From Metabacillus kandeliae (GTDB lineage Bacteria > Bacillota > Bacilli > Bacillales > Bacillaceae): 64,000 nt of DNA. Positions 25,167 to 33,894 of this stretch are shown here, in pieces (position 1 is the stretch's first letter; each line of letters starts with the position of its first letter). The notes under the pieces are model-generated. The model was not told where the DNA came from and made no database searches. It saw only the letters and a list, made by a program, of their open reading frames with translations. Where the stretch lies: assembly GCF_021166585.1 (NCBI RefSeq), contig NZ_JAJOZE010000003.1, positions 1 to 64,000 of the forward strand. Reading direction: 5' to 3'. The position numbers and the translations under genes were made by a program.

Positions 25167-25350
25167 TTTATATGCGAGTTTGAGACTTTTATATGCGGGT
25201 TTTTGAATTTTATTTGCAGGTTTTCGAAATTTATATGCGGGTTTTGAATTTTTTTATGCAGGTTGTATGCTTTACATGCGGGTAGAGAATTTAACGAGCA
25301 AGTTCGACACATATCATGCGGGTTCTCCCGTTTATATGCAGCTTCTCTCC
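25167..25350. repeat. array of nine about 21-bp repeats
   Basis: Degenerate units of the type TTTATATGCGGGTTTTGAA. The ATGC core (TTGC or GAGC in two units) starts at 25172, 25193, 25214, 25235 and 25256 (21-bp steps) and then 25276, 25296, 25316 and 25336 (20-bp steps). It lies between convergent genes (25024 and 25385). There are no spacers and no gene. Confidence 0.88.
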
Positions 25351-25353
25351 AAA

Positions 25354-25380
25354 CAAAAAAAGACTGCCAAACCAGCAGCC
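25354..25380 (-). terminator. terminator after lipoprotein gene
   Basis: On the minus strand CTGC-loop-GCAG followed by TCTTTTTTTG just after the lipoprotein stop. Confidence 0.7.
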
Positions 25381-25384
25381 CTCC

Positions 25385-25846
25385 CTACTCTTTCACAATG
25401 TCCTTCTTTTCGGACTCGTCTCCATTGACTACATAATACGTGCCATCTATGTTCTGCAAGATCCAGAAATACGGCGTGCTTACCTTTGATTCCTCGTACA
25501 CAACATTCCAGTTGTCCTTATATTGATCCTTCAGCGCTTTGGCTGCATCTTCCTTCAGCTTGCCCTGCGGGATTTCGGTGAAGTTAAGCTTGCTGACACC
25601 GCCTGCTGCATCCGCTTTGTCTGCGAACATCATCATACTGACTTTTAATTCGTCTGCTGCGATATTTGAGTGGCTGAACAGCTGGTTGAAGGCTTTTTGA
25701 TCATGTTTCTGAGCAGCCGTATAGACCTGCTTCATTGCCTCTGCGGCTTTACCTTTCGCATCTGCCTCTGTACTGCTGCAGCCTGCTAAGCATGCAGCGA
25801 ATAGGCTTAATACAACCAGGAAAGCCCATAAAGACTTTTTCATCAT
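25385..25846 (-). CDS. putative lipoprotein
   Basis: Protein of 153 residues with a signal peptide and lipobox LAGC, so probably membrane-anchored outside. The mature part is a single small domain with alternating helices and strands (KQVYTAAQKHDQKAFNQLF early; the end reads YFWILQNIDGTYYVVNG), the pattern of NTF2-like or DUF4878-type lipoproteins. Function is unknown. The start is ATG 25846, 7 nt after GGATGG; the ATG four codons upstream overlaps that site. Confidence 0.8.
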   Translation of the reverse strand: MMKKSLWAFLVVLSLFAACLAGCSSTEADAKGKAAEAMKQVYTAAQKHDQKAFNQLFSHSNIAADELKVSMMMFADKADAAGGVSKLNFTEIPQGKLKEDAAKALKDQYKDNWNVVYEESKVSTPYFWILQNIDGTYYVVNGDESEKKDIVKE

Positions 25847-25944
25847 CGGTTTTTCCATCCTTTATGCAAAATATGGGTCTGCTGCTTTCATTATAAGGCA
25901 AAAGAACCACATGAAATGTTAATTTTATGTAGATTTTTCGCACA

Positions 25945-25980
25945 GAAAAACGCACCGGCTTTGAGCCAGTGCGTCTTTTT
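25945..25980 (-). terminator. terminator of the polysaccharide cluster
   Basis: ACGCACTGGCT and AGCCGGTGCGT stem with T-run, directly after the polymerase stop; A-rich on the other side. Confidence 0.88.
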
Positions 25981-27388
25981 AAGAATTACCGAGACGTCCC
26001 TCTTTTGCATGAACCCTTGCCTTTTGCACCACTTTGTAGAGCTGCAGCAGGATATAAGGACCGACGAGAATAACCAGCACAGCAATCCATTGCGGATTCC
26101 ATAAGAAGTCCGCGAAGCCGCCGATGATGACCCTTGGTATATTGACTGTGAAAAATACGAACAGGGAAAGAAACAATGGTGTTTTAGGAAGTCTGACAAA
26201 AATCATATAAACGACTTGAATGTAAATTCCTACATACATTGTTCCAATCAAGAGGCCTGCATAGCCAAAGTTCGCATAGGCTTCTGCAGCATAAAGGGTA
26301 TTCAGCACGCCTGCTGTTCCTGCCTCTACTTTTGCCGGGAAGAAGGCTTCCATCGCAAGCTTGGCCGATCGCACCTGATCCATATCATACAAACCGATAA
26401 TAGAGGATGGCAGGCTTCTTCCGCCTAAAAGATCGACCCTGTTTGTAAACAAGTCAAGATGGAGATAGAACGGCGCTATCTGTGACAGCAGCATCCTTCC
26501 AACAGGACCCTTATTATAAGAAAGGAACTGTGATGGATCTGTTACACCCATGATGAAAATGTACATGACCACCAGGAGGACAACTGCACCGCCTAAAAGC
26601 ACTCCAAGCCTTAACCAGGTTAACCGTATTATTCTTAAGTAAATTAGCAGCAGGATCACCATGATCATGTAAAAGAAAATAGGCGCTTTTGCCAGGTCAT
26701 ATACTTGCATAAATAGAGCGCCGCAAGTTGTGATGGCAAACAGGAAAAACCATTTATACTCTTTTTTCTGATAAAAATGAACGAATGTGATCATGGACAG
26801 CAGCGGTGCCAAGGCAATACCGAAAATATTTCGGATAATTGTACTGCCGCCAAAATCCTTTGATGCAGTGATCCTCAGTTCGCTCAAGTTATCTGCCCCT
26901 TTGAGCATCTCAAGAAGAGGAACACTTTTAACTTTCAATATGGTATACCCGATAGCTGCAACCGCCAGAAAGGTGAAAAACACATAAAGATAGAAAAGCA
27001 GCTTTGAGCTTTCTTCTTTATAAACCGGCGCCTCGAGATACGCTTTAAATTCATGCTCTGCCTGAAACCCGAACAGCTTGCCCACAAGCAGCATGGACAG
27101 CGGCATAAACAGCATAATAAAGCAAAGAAAGAAAAAGCCCATGTAGCGGTAAACATCATCTGACAGCAGCTTGATCATGTAATGGTCGTCGATGTTCATG
27201 GCAACGAGCAAGGATCCAATGAAGCTGGATATCAAAAGGGAGTAGTAAAACGTTAAGGATATTAAGTTAGGGGTCAGCAAGGACATGGAGCCGGATGCCT
27301 TCTTAAACAAGTAAAACGATACGGCAAGAACCAATATCCAAATAAAAAAATATACCATCGTTCCCGCTAATCTCCTTTGTTTGTTCAA
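25979..27388 (-). CDS. Wzy-type polysaccharide polymerase
   Basis: Integral membrane protein of 469 residues with about 11-12 hydrophobic segments and one large outer loop (about residues 280-365), the layout of O-antigen or repeat-unit polymerases. Late loop segments such as GGRSLPSSIIGLYD and AEAYANFGYAGLLIGTMY are typical of this class. These proteins share little sequence, so the call rests on topology and on neighbours: flippase and chain-length genes in the same cluster. It would join lipid-linked repeat units on the outer face of the membrane. It is the last gene of the operon. Confidence 0.8.
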   Translation of the reverse strand: MNKQRRLAGTMVYFFIWILVLAVSFYLFKKASGSMSLLTPNLISLTFYYSLLISSFIGSLLVAMNIDDHYMIKLLSDDVYRYMGFFFLCFIMLFMPLSMLLVGKLFGFQAEHEFKAYLEAPVYKEESSKLLFYLYVFFTFLAVAAIGYTILKVKSVPLLEMLKGADNLSELRITASKDFGGSTIIRNIFGIALAPLLSMITFVHFYQKKEYKWFFLFAITTCGALFMQVYDLAKAPIFFYMIMVILLLIYLRIIRLTWLRLGVLLGGAVVLLVVMYIFIMGVTDPSQFLSYNKGPVGRMLLSQIAPFYLHLDLFTNRVDLLGGRSLPSSIIGLYDMDQVRSAKLAMEAFFPAKVEAGTAGVLNTLYAAEAYANFGYAGLLIGTMYVGIYIQVVYMIFVRLPKTPLFLSLFVFFTVNIPRVIIGGFADFLWNPQWIAVLVILVGPYILLQLYKVVQKARVHAKEGRLGNS

Positions 27389-27421
27389 TTTAAAAGCGGA
27401 CCAGGCTTAGTCCGCTTTCGT

Positions 27422-28474
27422 TTATTGGCTGATGCGCTCAGCGATATAGCGTGCACTTTGTCCGTCGCCAAAGGCATTTTCATAATTGGAAGTGTATTCG
27501 CTGTTTACAGCAGCAAGAATCTTGTCTGTATCAGATCCTACAAGCACATTTCCTTTATAAGAAACAGTCTCAACCCACTCTGTTTCTTCACGAAGCGTGA
27601 CGCAAGGAATCTTCAGGAAGTAGGCTTCCTTCTGCACGCCGCCAGAGTCAGTCAGGATTTTCTCTGCTTCACTTTCTAGACGGAGCATATCAAGGTAGCC
27701 GACAGGCTCAATCACTTTCAGGTTCGGCACATCATTCAAATCAATGCCGTAGCCTTCCAGCTTATGCTTCGTTCTTGGATGAATCGGCCACACAAGTGTT
27801 TTATCGATCTGCTTGAAGGCTTCGATAATGTTCTTCATCTTCTCAGGATAGTCGGTATTTTCCGCTCTGTGAAGGGTAATCAGGTGATATCCTTTACTTT
27901 CCAGTCCATGATTCTCAAGAATGCGGGAATCAGCAGCAAGCTTCTGGTTGTAAAGCACCGCATCATACATCACATCGCCGACGTTAAAGACGTTGTGTGT
28001 AAGGTTCTCATTTTGCAGGTTGTTAATCGCTGTATCTGTTGGGCAGAACAGCATGTCAGATACGTGGTCTGTCATGATCCGGTTTACTTCCTCCGGCATT
28101 TTTTTATTAAAGCTGCGCAGTCCTGCTTCAATATGAATAACAGGAATGTGGAGCTTTGCTGCTGCAAGAGCACCAGCCAATGTGGAGTTTGTATCACCGT
28201 AAACGAGTACATAATTCGGCTCTTCCTTCAGCAGAACTTCCTCGATATGAATCAGCATCTCGCCGGTTTGCTTGCCGTGAGAGCCTGAACCCACATTTAA
28301 ATGATAGTCTGGCTTTGGAATGTTCAGTTCTTCAAAGAAGATGTCTGACATGTTTTTATCGTAATGCTGTCCAGTATGGACGATAATTTCTTCTGCCTTT
28401 TTGCGAAGCTCTCTTGATACAGGAGCCGCTTTGATAAATTGAGGTCTTGCCCCAATGATCGTTATAACTTTCAA
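27422..28474 (-). CDS. wbpI: UDP-sugar 2-epimerase, WbpI type
   Basis: Non-hydrolysing 2-epimerase of 350 residues. It has VITIIGARPQFIKAAPV, VHTGQHYDKNM, YGDTNSTLAGALAAAKL, HIEAGLRSFN, PEEVNRIMTD and LTDSGGVQKEA. The version of these motifs is closer to WbpI (UDP-2,3-diacetamido-glucuronate 2-epimerase) than to MnaA, and the four other enzymes of that pathway are in the same cluster. The likely product is UDP-ManNAc3NAcA. The start is the TTG at 28474 with GGAGGA 6 nt before it, overlapping the flippase stop as TTGA. Confidence 0.88.
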   Translation of the reverse strand: MKVITIIGARPQFIKAAPVSRELRKKAEEIIVHTGQHYDKNMSDIFFEELNIPKPDYHLNVGSGSHGKQTGEMLIHIEEVLLKEEPNYVLVYGDTNSTLAGALAAAKLHIPVIHIEAGLRSFNKKMPEEVNRIMTDHVSDMLFCPTDTAINNLQNENLTHNVFNVGDVMYDAVLYNQKLAADSRILENHGLESKGYHLITLHRAENTDYPEKMKNIIEAFKQIDKTLVWPIHPRTKHKLEGYGIDLNDVPNLKVIEPVGYLDMLRLESEAEKILTDSGGVQKEAYFLKIPCVTLREETEWVETVSYKGNVLVGSDTDKILAAVNSEYTSNYENAFGDGQSARYIAERISQ

Positions 28475-29910
28475 GCTGCTTCCTCCGTTCTGCTTTTTGT
28501 TTTCAGCGAAAGCAGGATCCCTCCGCTGGATGCCAAGAAGAACAGCCACGGAATAATGATATACCACGCGCTTAAGCTGGAATACTCAAGAATATATTGC
28601 ACTGCTGCAACAGACAGCAGGCTTGTGACAAACATCAGCAACAGACGTTTGACAGGTGTCGGTACATGATAAACCTTCTGGCTTGCGATGAAGATTGCCA
28701 CGCAGGCATAGCCGTAGGAAATGGCGCTTGCTGCCGCTGCTCCCCATAAACCAAAAGAAGGAATCAGCACCACATTTAGTATGATGCTCAAAACGGCTGC
28801 TATACCGAAATGAGTTGATATAGGCTTTGTTTTCTTTTTAATGAACAAGCCAACTGAAATGATCAGATAATAAAAGTTTAAGAAAGACGCAAGGCTGAGA
28901 AGCGGTACATAGACATTTGCTCGGGGGCTCTCCTTAACAAACCATTTAAAGATCGTAGGCATGACAGTTGCCACACCCATTAAGCCAAGCATGCCTATGC
29001 CAAATATCAACACATAAATCTTGCTGAAAACCTTAACGGAATCAGGCTTATCCTTAATAGACATAGAATATGGACGCCATGCCATTTGAACACTTGATGT
29101 GAGCAAAGTAATAACAGTCGCAAAACGGAATGCTGCTTCGTATACCCCGTTTTCGTCATATCCTAAATACCCAACAATAAAGGATCTGTTTGCTGAGGCA
29201 ATAAGCCAGAATGCAAGTGATGCAGGAACTAGCGGGGCTGCATATCTCAGCACATCCCTCATCAATTCCCTATCAAATTTAAAAACCGTGAACTTCTTAA
29301 TCTGAGGCAGCAAAAACACGATAATAGCTGCGGCTGCCACTATTCTTCCGTACACGATCATGTCGGGTGTTTTACTAAACCAAATTAGGAAGAGATAAGA
29401 AAGGAGCGCCACAAGGCCGAGTCTTACTACGGTCATCACAACGACCCGTTTAGTTAAAAAAGAAAAACGATAATAGGTCAAAACAAGGGTGATTAAAGAT
29501 TCAAGTAAGATCACCACAAGAGAAATCTGAAACAGCCAAACGACAGTATGCGTTTCAATGCCGCTGATTGTTTTTAAATTTGCTGCAAGAGGCCCTAAAA
29601 GTAAAGATATGACAATAAGAGCAAGTGCTACAGAAAAACGGAACAGCTGAACATTCTTAAAAAAGGCTTCCTTTTTCTTCTCATTTCTCGTGTCATAAAA
29701 GAAAAAGGCCAAAGCTGAATCAGTTCCGAAAATGACCAGAAATGTCAGCACGTTTGTATAAGAGTCCACAAGTCCAAGGGCACCGTACTGTTTTGGTCCA
29801 AGAAGCTCGATATAAACAGGAACCATAATAAAAGCAATCAGCTTTGTGCCGACATTCATCAGTGCGTAAAGGAGGGAGTCTCCTCCAAAACGCTTGAGGT
29901 GCTTTAACAA
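28471..29910 (-). CDS. Wzx-type polysaccharide flippase
   Basis: Membrane protein of 479 residues with about 14 hydrophobic segments and the polysaccharide-export opening LYALMNVGTKLIAFIMVPVY, then LGPKQYGALGLVDSY. It would flip the lipid-linked repeat unit to the outside. It starts at TTG just after the acetyltransferase stop, with GAGGGAG upstream, and overlaps wbpI at its end. Confidence 0.87.
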   Translation of the reverse strand: MLKHLKRFGGDSLLYALMNVGTKLIAFIMVPVYIELLGPKQYGALGLVDSYTNVLTFLVIFGTDSALAFFFYDTRNEKKKEAFFKNVQLFRFSVALALIVISLLLGPLAANLKTISGIETHTVVWLFQISLVVILLESLITLVLTYYRFSFLTKRVVVMTVVRLGLVALLSYLFLIWFSKTPDMIVYGRIVAAAAIIVFLLPQIKKFTVFKFDRELMRDVLRYAAPLVPASLAFWLIASANRSFIVGYLGYDENGVYEAAFRFATVITLLTSSVQMAWRPYSMSIKDKPDSVKVFSKIYVLIFGIGMLGLMGVATVMPTIFKWFVKESPRANVYVPLLSLASFLNFYYLIISVGLFIKKKTKPISTHFGIAAVLSIILNVVLIPSFGLWGAAAASAISYGYACVAIFIASQKVYHVPTPVKRLLLMFVTSLLSVAAVQYILEYSSLSAWYIIIPWLFFLASSGGILLSLKTKSRTEEAA

Positions 29911-29911
29911 G

Positions 29912-30643
29912 TTACAGCAGCTCCCTCTTGTCTACCTGTTTAAGAAACTTTGCTGGAAGGCCTTTGACGACAGTTTCCGGCTCGGTATCCTTAGTAACAA
30001 GCGCACCGGCAGCAACAAAGGTTTCTTCAGCAATGGTTATGCCAGGAAGAATGATGGAAGCTCCGCCGACACGGGCTCCTTTTTTCACTGTGGCGCCTTT
30101 GATTTTGTCAAAGCGCTCTTCTGTCCGGCCCATGAAGTTGTCATTTGTTGTTGTCACACAAGGTGCAATGAACACAAAGTCTTCAAGCTCAGTGTAAGCT
30201 GTGATATAAGAGTTGGATTGAATTTTCACACGGTTGCCGATTTTCACATGGTTTTCAACAGTCACGCCGCGGCCGACAATGCACTCATTGCCGATCTCGA
30301 CATTTTCACGGACACTTGCAAGGTCTGCCACAAGAGTGGAATGGCCGATTTTAGCTCCAGCGTAAAGAACGGCGTTGCTTCCAACTGTTACTTGATCGCC
30401 AAGCTCCAGTGCAGGCATAGCGGCAGTCAGCTTGACTGTGCTTGTTTTCCCTGGTGTCGGCTGCTTGCCGATAATCGCGCCATCCGCAATGCGGACACCG
30501 GCGCCGATTACTGTGCCGGCATAGATTGTGACATGGTTTCCAATAGTAACATCAGAGCCAATTTTAACGCCTTCTTCGATGACGTTAAAATGGCCGATCT
30601 TTACGGTTTCATCCAGCTTTACAGAAGAATCTATAACATTCAT
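29912..30643 (-). CDS. wbpD: hexapeptide-repeat N-acetyltransferase, WbpD type
   Basis: Left-handed beta-helix acetyltransferase of 243 residues with many hexapeptide repeats (IGSDVTIGNHVTIYAGTVIG early; GATVKKGARVGGASIILPG late) and the TTNDNFMGR segment. In the WbpABEDI pathway it adds the acetyl group to the 3-amino sugar. It is somewhat longer than WbpD of Pseudomonas, with an extra N-terminal helix part of the coil. Between wbpA and the flippase; pathway context supports the role. Confidence 0.82.
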   Translation of the reverse strand: MNVIDSSVKLDETVKIGHFNVIEEGVKIGSDVTIGNHVTIYAGTVIGAGVRIADGAIIGKQPTPGKTSTVKLTAAMPALELGDQVTVGSNAVLYAGAKIGHSTLVADLASVRENVEIGNECIVGRGVTVENHVKIGNRVKIQSNSYITAYTELEDFVFIAPCVTTTNDNFMGRTEERFDKIKGATVKKGARVGGASIILPGITIAEETFVAAGALVTKDTEPETVVKGLPAKFLKQVDKRELL

Positions 30644-30658
30644 AGCAGTACGCTCCTA

Positions 30659-31972
30659 TTATAGTTTTGTGTATCTCGCAGGCTTGTTTGCAACATTTTT
30701 CATTGCATTGCGTGTATCGAAAAGGGATTTTGAATGCTGTGCAATCATTTCGTAGTCAAAATCACTGTGGTCTGTTGTCAGAAGAACAAGATCTGCATCT
30801 TCCAGAAGGCCTTCTGTCAATGGAACCGTTTCGATTTTTTCGCCAAGGCATTTGAAAGAAGAAACATAAGGATCAACAACCTTCACGTCTGCGCCTTCTT
30901 CATAAAGCTGTGCAAGAATATTCAATACTGGAGATTCGCGCACATCATCGATATCTTTTTTGTAGGCTACACCAAGAACCACAATGCCGGCTCCGCGAAG
31001 CGCTTTTCCGTCTTTGTTCAGGATGCGCATGCTGCGTTCCACAACATGTTCTGGCATTGCATTGTTAATTTCACCAGCAAGCTCGATCAAGCGAGTATGG
31101 TAGTTGTATTCTCTTGCTTTCCAAGTCAAGTAGAACGGGTCGATTGGAATACAGTGTCCGCCAAGTCCTGGACCTGGATAGAATGCCATAAAGCCGTATG
31201 GCTTTGTTTTCGCTGCATCAATCACTTCCCATACATCAATGCCCATGCGCTCGCAAAGAATCGCCATTTCGTTTGCAAGGGCGATGTTGATGTGGCGGAA
31301 TGTGTTTTCGAAGATTTTTTCCATTTCAGCTACAGCCGGGCTGGATACTTCAAATACTTCGCCTTCCAGTACGCTGCGGTAAAGCGCTGAAGCGACCTTA
31401 GTGCAGTTTTCTGTTACGCCGCCTACAACCTTTGGCGTATTTTTTGTTTTAAATTGCTTGTTGCCTGGATCTACGCGTTCTGGAGAGTAAGCAACAAAAA
31501 TGTCTTCTCCAATCACAAAATCCTTGTTTTGGAATGCCGGAACAACGATTTCTTCTGTTGTGCCAGGATATGTTGTTGATTCAAGCACAACGAGCATGCC
31601 GGAATGCGCATATTTCGCAATTTCATTTGAAGACATTTCTACATAAGAAGTGTCAGGCTGCTGATGGTGGTCAAGCGGTGTTGGCACACAGATCGCAACA
31701 GCGTCAACTTCTTGAATTTTAGAATAATCAGTAGTAGCTTCTAAAAGACCGTTATCAATGATTTCCTTGAGGTCTTCATTTACAACATCACCGATGTAGT
31801 TGTTTCCTTCGTTAACCATATCCACACGTGACTGCTGCACGTCAAAGCCGATTACTTTAAAGCCTGCTTTTGCTTTTTCAACAGCAAGCGGAAGTCCTAC
31901 ATAGCCGAGGCCTACGACACCGATTGTTGCGTTTTTTGTTTCTATTTTAGTAAGCAGTTCATTGAATCCCAT
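30659..31972 (-). CDS. wbpA: UDP-N-acetylglucosamine 6-dehydrogenase, WbpA type
   Basis: Oxidises C6 of UDP-GlcNAc to the uronic acid, the first step of the pathway. It has 437 residues: the NAD-binding fold at the N-terminus (GVVGLGYVGLPLAVEKA), VPTPLDHHQQPD, ESTTYPGTTEE, and the catalytic Cys in GPGLGGHCIPIDP, with a C-terminal UDP-binding part (VLGVAYKKDIDDVRESP). Length is normal. It overlaps the end of wbpB by 14 nt. Confidence 0.92.
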   Translation of the reverse strand: MGFNELLTKIETKNATIGVVGLGYVGLPLAVEKAKAGFKVIGFDVQQSRVDMVNEGNNYIGDVVNEDLKEIIDNGLLEATTDYSKIQEVDAVAICVPTPLDHHQQPDTSYVEMSSNEIAKYAHSGMLVVLESTTYPGTTEEIVVPAFQNKDFVIGEDIFVAYSPERVDPGNKQFKTKNTPKVVGGVTENCTKVASALYRSVLEGEVFEVSSPAVAEMEKIFENTFRHINIALANEMAILCERMGIDVWEVIDAAKTKPYGFMAFYPGPGLGGHCIPIDPFYLTWKAREYNYHTRLIELAGEINNAMPEHVVERSMRILNKDGKALRGAGIVVLGVAYKKDIDDVRESPVLNILAQLYEEGADVKVVDPYVSSFKCLGEKIETVPLTEGLLEDADLVLLTTDHSDFDYEMIAQHSKSLFDTRNAMKNVANKPARYTKL

Positions 31973-32999
31973 GAACGTTCATCTCCTTGTTTAAGGTCAC
32001 CTTTTTGCCGGTTTCAGCTGATTCAAGCAATGCGTTGATCAGTCTGACCGGTGCGAGTCCGTCTTCACCTGTTACAACCGGGTCGCGGTCCTCTTTTACT
32101 GCCAATGCCATATCTTCAATAATCCACTGGTGGCCTGGCTTTCCGAATGGATCTGCTTCAATCATTTGTTTCAATTCATTTTTCTCATCTTCTGATACGC
32201 CTTCGATATCCCAAGTCTCGATAAAGTTGGCATTACGGCCGCTGATTTTCACGCTGGCCGTTTCACCGAAAATAGAAAGAGATTCTTCCAGGTTTTTCGG
32301 ATAAATCGTTGTGGCCGCTTCGATGATGCCAAGCGCGCCTGATTCAAACTCCACAACGCCTGCTGCCAGATCTTCCGTTTCAATCTTGCGGAATCTCGTA
32401 GTAGCCATTGCCTGAACGCTTTTCACAGGTCCCATGAACCAAAGCAGAAGATCCAAATTATGAATCGCCTGATTCATCAGAACCCCGCCATCAAACTTCT
32501 TCGTGCCGCGCCATGGCGCCTGGTCATAATACTCCTGACCGCGATTCCATCTTACGGTTACGTTTGCATGGCTCAGCTTGCCGAAGCTGCCGGAATCCAT
32601 TTCCTTGCGGAGCAATTGAATAACCGGACGGAAGCGGTTCGGATGCACCACCGCAAGCTTAATGCCGTTTTCTTTCGCAGACTGAATGATTTTCTCGCTG
32701 TCTTCTGTTGTTAAGCTCATCGGTTTTTCCATGACCATATGCTTTTTGTAGCGCGCCACAATATCAGCAAGCGGTGCATGGAGGCCAGATGGGGTACAGA
32801 TGTTCACAACATCCAGGTCTTCCTGGTTTTTCAGCATTTCTTCAAGATCTGTATAGGTGTTGACCTTGCCTTCATATTCTTTCAGTCTCTCCGGATTGGT
32901 ATCACAGACAGCTACAAGATTGGCATGAGGGGCATCTTCAATCGCTTTTATATGTTTTTGGGCGATAAAGCCCATTCCTACTACAGCAAAATTAGTCAT
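31959..32999 (-). CDS. wbpB: Gfo/Idh/MocA oxidoreductase, WbpB type
   Basis: Oxidises the 3-hydroxyl of UDP-GlcNAcA to a keto group. It has 346 residues: the Rossmann start AVVGMGFIAQKHIKAI, CTPSGLHAPLA, and MEKPMSLTTED with the family Lys, then the Gfo/Idh C-terminal domain (GGVLMNQAIHNLDLLLWF). The start is the ATG of MTNFAVVG at 32999 after GAGAGGAG; it overlaps the end of the chain-length gene by 8 nt. Confidence 0.9.
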   Translation of the reverse strand: MTNFAVVGMGFIAQKHIKAIEDAPHANLVAVCDTNPERLKEYEGKVNTYTDLEEMLKNQEDLDVVNICTPSGLHAPLADIVARYKKHMVMEKPMSLTTEDSEKIIQSAKENGIKLAVVHPNRFRPVIQLLRKEMDSGSFGKLSHANVTVRWNRGQEYYDQAPWRGTKKFDGGVLMNQAIHNLDLLLWFMGPVKSVQAMATTRFRKIETEDLAAGVVEFESGALGIIEAATTIYPKNLEESLSIFGETASVKISGRNANFIETWDIEGVSEDEKNELKQMIEADPFGKPGHQWIIEDMALAVKEDRDPVVTGEDGLAPVRLINALLESAETGKKVTLNKEMNVHGIQ

Positions 33000-33741
33000 G
33001 TCTTCTCTCCTCTCTCGCTCTCGCATCACCGATGTACTTGGACAGCATCAGTCCGAGCAGTGTCAGGAACAGAGCAAAGACGAATCCGATGATTGTATTG
33101 GCTTTTGCGTGGTTGGATTGTTTTGTGATTTCTTTGGACATTAGCCTTGGTTTATCTTTCTTAAAGAAAAATAAATCAGTTTCCATCCCTTTAACAGTAT
33201 CTTGCAGATTTGTAACTGTATCATTGTTTATAGATACACCTTCTGCTAGTTTGGACGCATTTTCTTCCTGCCAAGATAAACCTTTATTTGCCTGCAAATC
33301 ATTTTGGATTTGAAAAGTTTTCTCTATAGTTGCTAACCGTTTTTCATAGATATCTTTGTATTTCTGAGTTGATTCAAGTCGGCTGTTGTAGTTATCCATC
33401 AATGCCTTCTCATACGCATTAGTGCCCTTTGTAAGGACATCCTGTACTGTTTTTCTGTCTTTTCCTTCAACCGTAAATTTCACCTTTTTGCTTTCGGTTG
33501 GTTCTACTTTCATTCCGTATTTGTCGCCATATTCAGCTTGGATCAGTTCCGGATCATCCAGGTAGTTGACTTTAGGAGAAGCAGCATAGTAAGTTGCCGT
33601 CCCTTCATACCCCTTAGCCAGCAGCTGTGATGCAGCAAATGCCAAAATCGCCACGATAACCGGGATGCCGATGATCAGCCATTTCTTTTTCCAGAAGTAA
33701 AGGATGTATTCGTAAAAATAATCGCGTTTTTCAGTATTCAT
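32992..33741 (-). CDS. Wzz-type chain-length determinant protein
   Basis: Membrane protein of 249 residues with one transmembrane segment near each end (about 20-40 and 215-235) and a helical extracellular part between, the layout of polysaccharide co-polymerases. There is no fused kinase domain and no tyrosine kinase gene beside it. It is the first gene of the wzz-wbpB-wbpA-wbpD-wzx-wbpI-wzy run and has a possible promoter 60-90 bp upstream. Confidence 0.82.
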   Translation of the reverse strand: MNTEKRDYFYEYILYFWKKKWLIIGIPVIVAILAFAASQLLAKGYEGTATYYAASPKVNYLDDPELIQAEYGDKYGMKVEPTESKKVKFTVEGKDRKTVQDVLTKGTNAYEKALMDNYNSRLESTQKYKDIYEKRLATIEKTFQIQNDLQANKGLSWQEENASKLAEGVSINNDTVTNLQDTVKGMETDLFFFKKDKPRLMSKEITKQSNHAKANTIIGFVFALFLTLLGLMLSKYIGDARAREERRHD

Positions 33742-33802
33742 TCCTAGGCTCCTTGGTTTTAAAAATAATAAACAAGCCCCTTTTCTAAAAAGGCGACTTA
33801 TT

Positions 33803-33830
33803 TTAATATCCGTTTTTCCTCTTTTGTAAA
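33803..33830 (-). promoter_or_regulatory. possible sigma-A promoter of wzz operon
   Basis: Minus strand TTTACA, 16 nt, TATTAA, about 60 bp before the wzz start and after the wbpE terminator. Confidence 0.45.
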
Positions 33831-33859
33831 CCTTTTAAAAGAGGCAGATAAAAATGAAA

Positions 33860-33882
33860 GGCAGAGGGGATGCCCCTGCCAG
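33860..33882 (-). terminator. hairpin after wbpE
   Basis: Minus strand GGCAGGGG-CAT-CCCCTCTGCC followed by TTTCATTTTT. It probably ends the wbpE transcript or lowers read-through into wzz. Confidence 0.7.
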
Positions 33883-33894
33883 TTTTAAAGTCCA

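Noticed and set aside
25167-25350. CRISPR array
   Set aside because: Units are degenerate and contiguous at 20-21 bp, with no unique spacers and no cas genes.
27422-28474. MnaA (UDP-GlcNAc 2-epimerase for teichoic acid)
   Set aside because: Motif variants and the full set of WbpA/B/D/E partners favour the WbpI role; MnaA activity is not excluded.
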